A stretch of DNA of 7,193 nucleotides from the NCBI GenBank assembly GCA_026785645.1, contig JAJAZM010000029.1:1-7193 (forward strand), given 5' to 3'. Positions 5,430 to 7,193 of the stretch are shown here, in pieces. Position 1 is the stretch's first letter. Each line of letters begins with the position of its first letter. Below the pieces are notes generated by a model. The model saw only the letters and a list, made by a program, of their open reading frames with translations. It was not told the DNA's origin and searched no databases. The DNA is from Sphingomonas bacterium. Lineage in GTDB: Bacteria; Pseudomonadota; Alphaproteobacteria; Sphingomonadales; Sphingomonadaceae. A program made the position numbers and the translations under genes.

Positions 5430-7160
5430 TTGGGCAATAATCGCAACATGATGCTCGCGCTGGTGTTGAGCGCGCTGGTCATCCTCGGCTGGTCGTTCGT
5501 GTCGACCAGGCTGTTCCCGCCCGCGCTTCCCCAGACCCAGAAGGTCGAGGATGGCAAGGTCAAGCCGATCGCCAACCCGGCGTCGGACAGCGGGACGATC
5601 GCTCCAACCCCCGCCGCGCTTCGCAACCTGTCGCAGGTGCTGACCGAATCGCCGCGCGTTGCAATCCGCACCCCGAGCCTCGAAGGCTCGATCAACCTCA
5701 AGGGCGCGCGGCTCGACGATCTGGTAATGGTCCGCCAGTCGGAAAGCATCAACACCGGCGCCAAGCCGGTCCGCTTGCTCTCGCCGGCCGGCGCGCGCGG
5801 AAGCTATTTCAGCCAGTTCGGCTGGGCTGGCCAGGGCGTTGCGGTACCCGATGCCAACACCGTCTGGACTCCCAGCGCTTCGACCCTGACCCCGGGCAAG
5901 CCGGTGACGCTTAGCTGGACCAACCCGACCGGCCAGCGGTTCGAGCAGATCATCGCGATCGACGACGGCTATCTGTTCACCATCCGCCAGCGCGTCGCCA
6001 ATCTCTCCGCAGACGCGATTGCGCTTCGCAGCTACGGCCTCGTCAGCCGCGCCGACAAGAGCGCCGACGTCACCTCGTGGACCAGCCATGTCGGGCCGAT
6101 CAGCTATCTCGATGGCATCGCCGATTATGGCGTCGACTGGGAAACGCTCGACGAGGACAAGGCGGGGATCACGCGCGACAGCCGCGGCGGCTGGCTTGGG
6201 TTCACCGACAAATATTGGCTGACCGCGTTGGTCCCGGCATCGGGCGCACCGGTCGAGGCGAGCCTGCGCAAGAGCGCCAGCGGCGCCTATCAGGCCGATT
6301 ATGCCGGCCAGCCGTTCACCGTCGCCCCCGGGCAGGCGGTCAGCAACGAAGTCCGCCTGTTCGCCGGTGCCAAGGAAAAGAAGTGGCTCGACATGTACGA
6401 GACCGCGGGCATCACCAAGCTTTCCAAGTCAATCGACTGGGGCTGGTTCGAATGGTTCATGCGGCCGATTTTCGACTTGCTGAACTGGCTGTTCAAGATC
6501 ACCGGCAATTTCGGCGTTGCGATCATCTGCCTGACCTTCATCGTCCGGCTGCTGATGTTCCCGATCGCCGACCGCGGCTTCCGATCAATGGCGGCGATGC
6601 GGCGGATTCAGCCCAAGATGAAGCTGCTTCAGGAACGCCACAAGGACGACAAGCCGCGCCAGCAGCAGGAAATCCTCAAGCTGTACAAGGACGAGAAGGC
6701 CAATCCGGCCGCCGGCTGCCTGCCGATCCTGCTCCAGATCCCGGTGTTCTACGCGCTCTACAAGGTGCTGATGGTCAGCGTCGAAATGCGCCATCAGCCA
6801 TTCGCTCTGTGGATCAAGGATCTGTCCGCGCCCGACCCGCTGACCCCGGTCAATCTGTTCGGCTTCCTCGATTTCACCCCGCCCAGCTTGCTCGCCTTGG
6901 GCGTGCTTCCGATCCTGCTCGGCGTGACGATGTGGATGCAGTTCAAATTGAACCCGCAGCAGGGCGACCCGGTGCAGCAGCAGATCTTCTCGATCATGCC
7001 GTGGGTGCTGATGTTCGTCATGGCGCCGTTCGCCGCCGGCCTGCAGCTTTACTGGGTGGTGTCGAACATCCTCACCATCGCCCAGCAGAAGTGGCTTTAT
7101 CACCGCTACGACGCCGAGATGAACCCGCCAACGGCTGAAGCTGTCGTGGTCAAGAAATGA
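5430..7160 (+). CDS. yidC: Membrane protein insertase YidC (Oxa1 family)
   Basis: A 576-residue protein, within the usual size of Gram-negative YidC. Residues 7-24 form the N-terminal membrane anchor (NRNMMLALVLSALVILGW, 5-21). A large periplasmic domain follows (about 60-340), with the typical beta-rich segments (GYLFTIRQRVANLSADAIAL; GGWLGFTDKYWLTALVP). The conserved insertase domain has helices near 360-380, 430-450, 483-503, 515-535 and 537-550. It includes ITGNFGVAIICLTFIVRLLMFP, where R373 matches the conserved groove arginine, then RRIQPKMKLLQERHKDD in the cytoplasmic hairpin loop and NPAAGCLPILLQIPVFYALY. YidC inserts membrane proteins alone or with SecYEG. The start is TTG at 5430, chosen from the ribosome binding site AAGAGGA and from the family N-terminus (M-x-N-NRN-M). 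The frame is open further upstream through yidD, but that region is yidD in another frame. The stop overlaps the next ATG. Confidence 0.97.
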   Translation: MGNNRNMMLALVLSALVILGWSFVSTRLFPPALPQTQKVEDGKVKPIANPASDSGTIAPTPAALRNLSQVLTESPRVAIRTPSLEGSINLKGARLDDLVMVRQSESINTGAKPVRLLSPAGARGSYFSQFGWAGQGVAVPDANTVWTPSASTLTPGKPVTLSWTNPTGQRFEQIIAIDDGYLFTIRQRVANLSADAIALRSYGLVSRADKSADVTSWTSHVGPISYLDGIADYGVDWETLDEDKAGITRDSRGGWLGFTDKYWLTALVPASGAPVEASLRKSASGAYQADYAGQPFTVAPGQAVSNEVRLFAGAKEKKWLDMYETAGITKLSKSIDWGWFEWFMRPIFDLLNWLFKITGNFGVAIICLTFIVRLLMFPIADRGFRSMAAMRRIQPKMKLLQERHKDDKPRQQQEILKLYKDEKANPAAGCLPILLQIPVFYALYKVLMVSVEMRHQPFALWIKDLSAPDPLTPVNLFGFLDFTPPSLLALGVLPILLGVTMWMQFKLNPQQGDPVQQQIFSIMPWVLMFVMAPFAAGLQLYWVVSNILTIAQQKWLYHRYDAEMNPPTAEAVVVKK

Positions 7161-7193
7161 CCGCGGCCGACGATTTCCAGCCGGGCAATGACG
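7157..7193 (+). CDS. Start of the next operon gene, probably GTPase EngB/YihA (3' partial)
   Basis: An ATG at 7157 overlaps the yidC TGA as ATGA and opens a frame that runs to the end of the window (MTAADDFQPGND, 12 residues). The visible residues are too few to identify a family. In many alphaproteobacteria, including sphingomonads, yidC is followed by engB (yihA/ysxC), a ribosome-biogenesis GTPase, so that is the likeliest product. The identity rests only on position, while the coding call rests on the tight overlap. Confidence 0.5.
   Translation, partial: MTAADDFQPGND

Noticed and set aside
6077..7138. 353-codon plus-strand ORF inside yidC
   Set aside because: It runs in another frame of the strongly conserved YidC gene and reads as Arg/Ala/Pro-rich shadow sequence with no domain.

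Overview
The window is about 7.2 kb of GC-rich DNA that reads as the chromosome of an alphaproteobacterium, most likely a sphingomonad. This rests on the rpmH-rnpA-yidD-yidC order followed by the start of a further ORF, the style of the ribosomal protein L34 and RNase P protein sequences, a YidC beginning with an NRNM-type N-terminus, and the small PGPGG membrane protein. The assignment is inferred from protein style and gene order; no database search was possible.

Layout. Bases 1-1259 (+) hold the C-terminal part of a PAS-linked hybrid sensor histidine kinase whose start lies outside the window. It converges, with a 6-base gap, on a minus-strand DUF805 membrane protein gene (1266-1724). Next on the minus strand is a decayed MOSC-domain gene of the YiiM family (1788-2442), with one frameshift and two in-frame stops. 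It lies 21 bases downstream of a complete tRNA-Leu(CAA) gene (2464-2547). Upstream of the tRNA, also on the minus strand, is an intact comM/yifB AAA+ ATPase gene (2598-4106). A 145-base divergent spacer (4107-4251), in which no promoter could be assigned confidently, separates comM from a plus-strand gene for a small two-helix PGPGG membrane protein (4252-4632).

The right half is the conserved ribosome / RNase P / membrane-insertion operon: rpmH (L34), rnpA (RNase P protein), yidD (YidC-assisting factor), yidC (insertase) and the first codons of the next gene, probably engB (yihA). A candidate sigma-70-type promoter (TTGACT, 17-base spacer, TATCGG) overlaps the stop codon of the PGPGG gene. 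The roughly 73-base leader downstream of it carries an AT-rich 15-bp direct repeat with a 21-base period. The operon is tightly packed: rnpA/yidD and yidC/next gene overlap as ATGA. The products link translation (L34, tRNA processing) to insertion of membrane proteins (YidD, YidC).

The most notable observation is the start of rnpA. No ATG, GTG or TTG exists where the RNase P protein should begin just after rpmH. The only in-frame canonical start that keeps the whole protein is an ATG placed 4 bases before the rpmH ATG, which would nest all of rpmH inside rnpA, as has been described for Thermus. The competing explanation is initiation at a non-canonical ATC two bases after the rpmH stop. Other points are the multiply disabled MOSC gene, the leader repeat and a TTG start for yidC. 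I found no transposon, CRISPR array, phage gene or clearly new multi-gene system.
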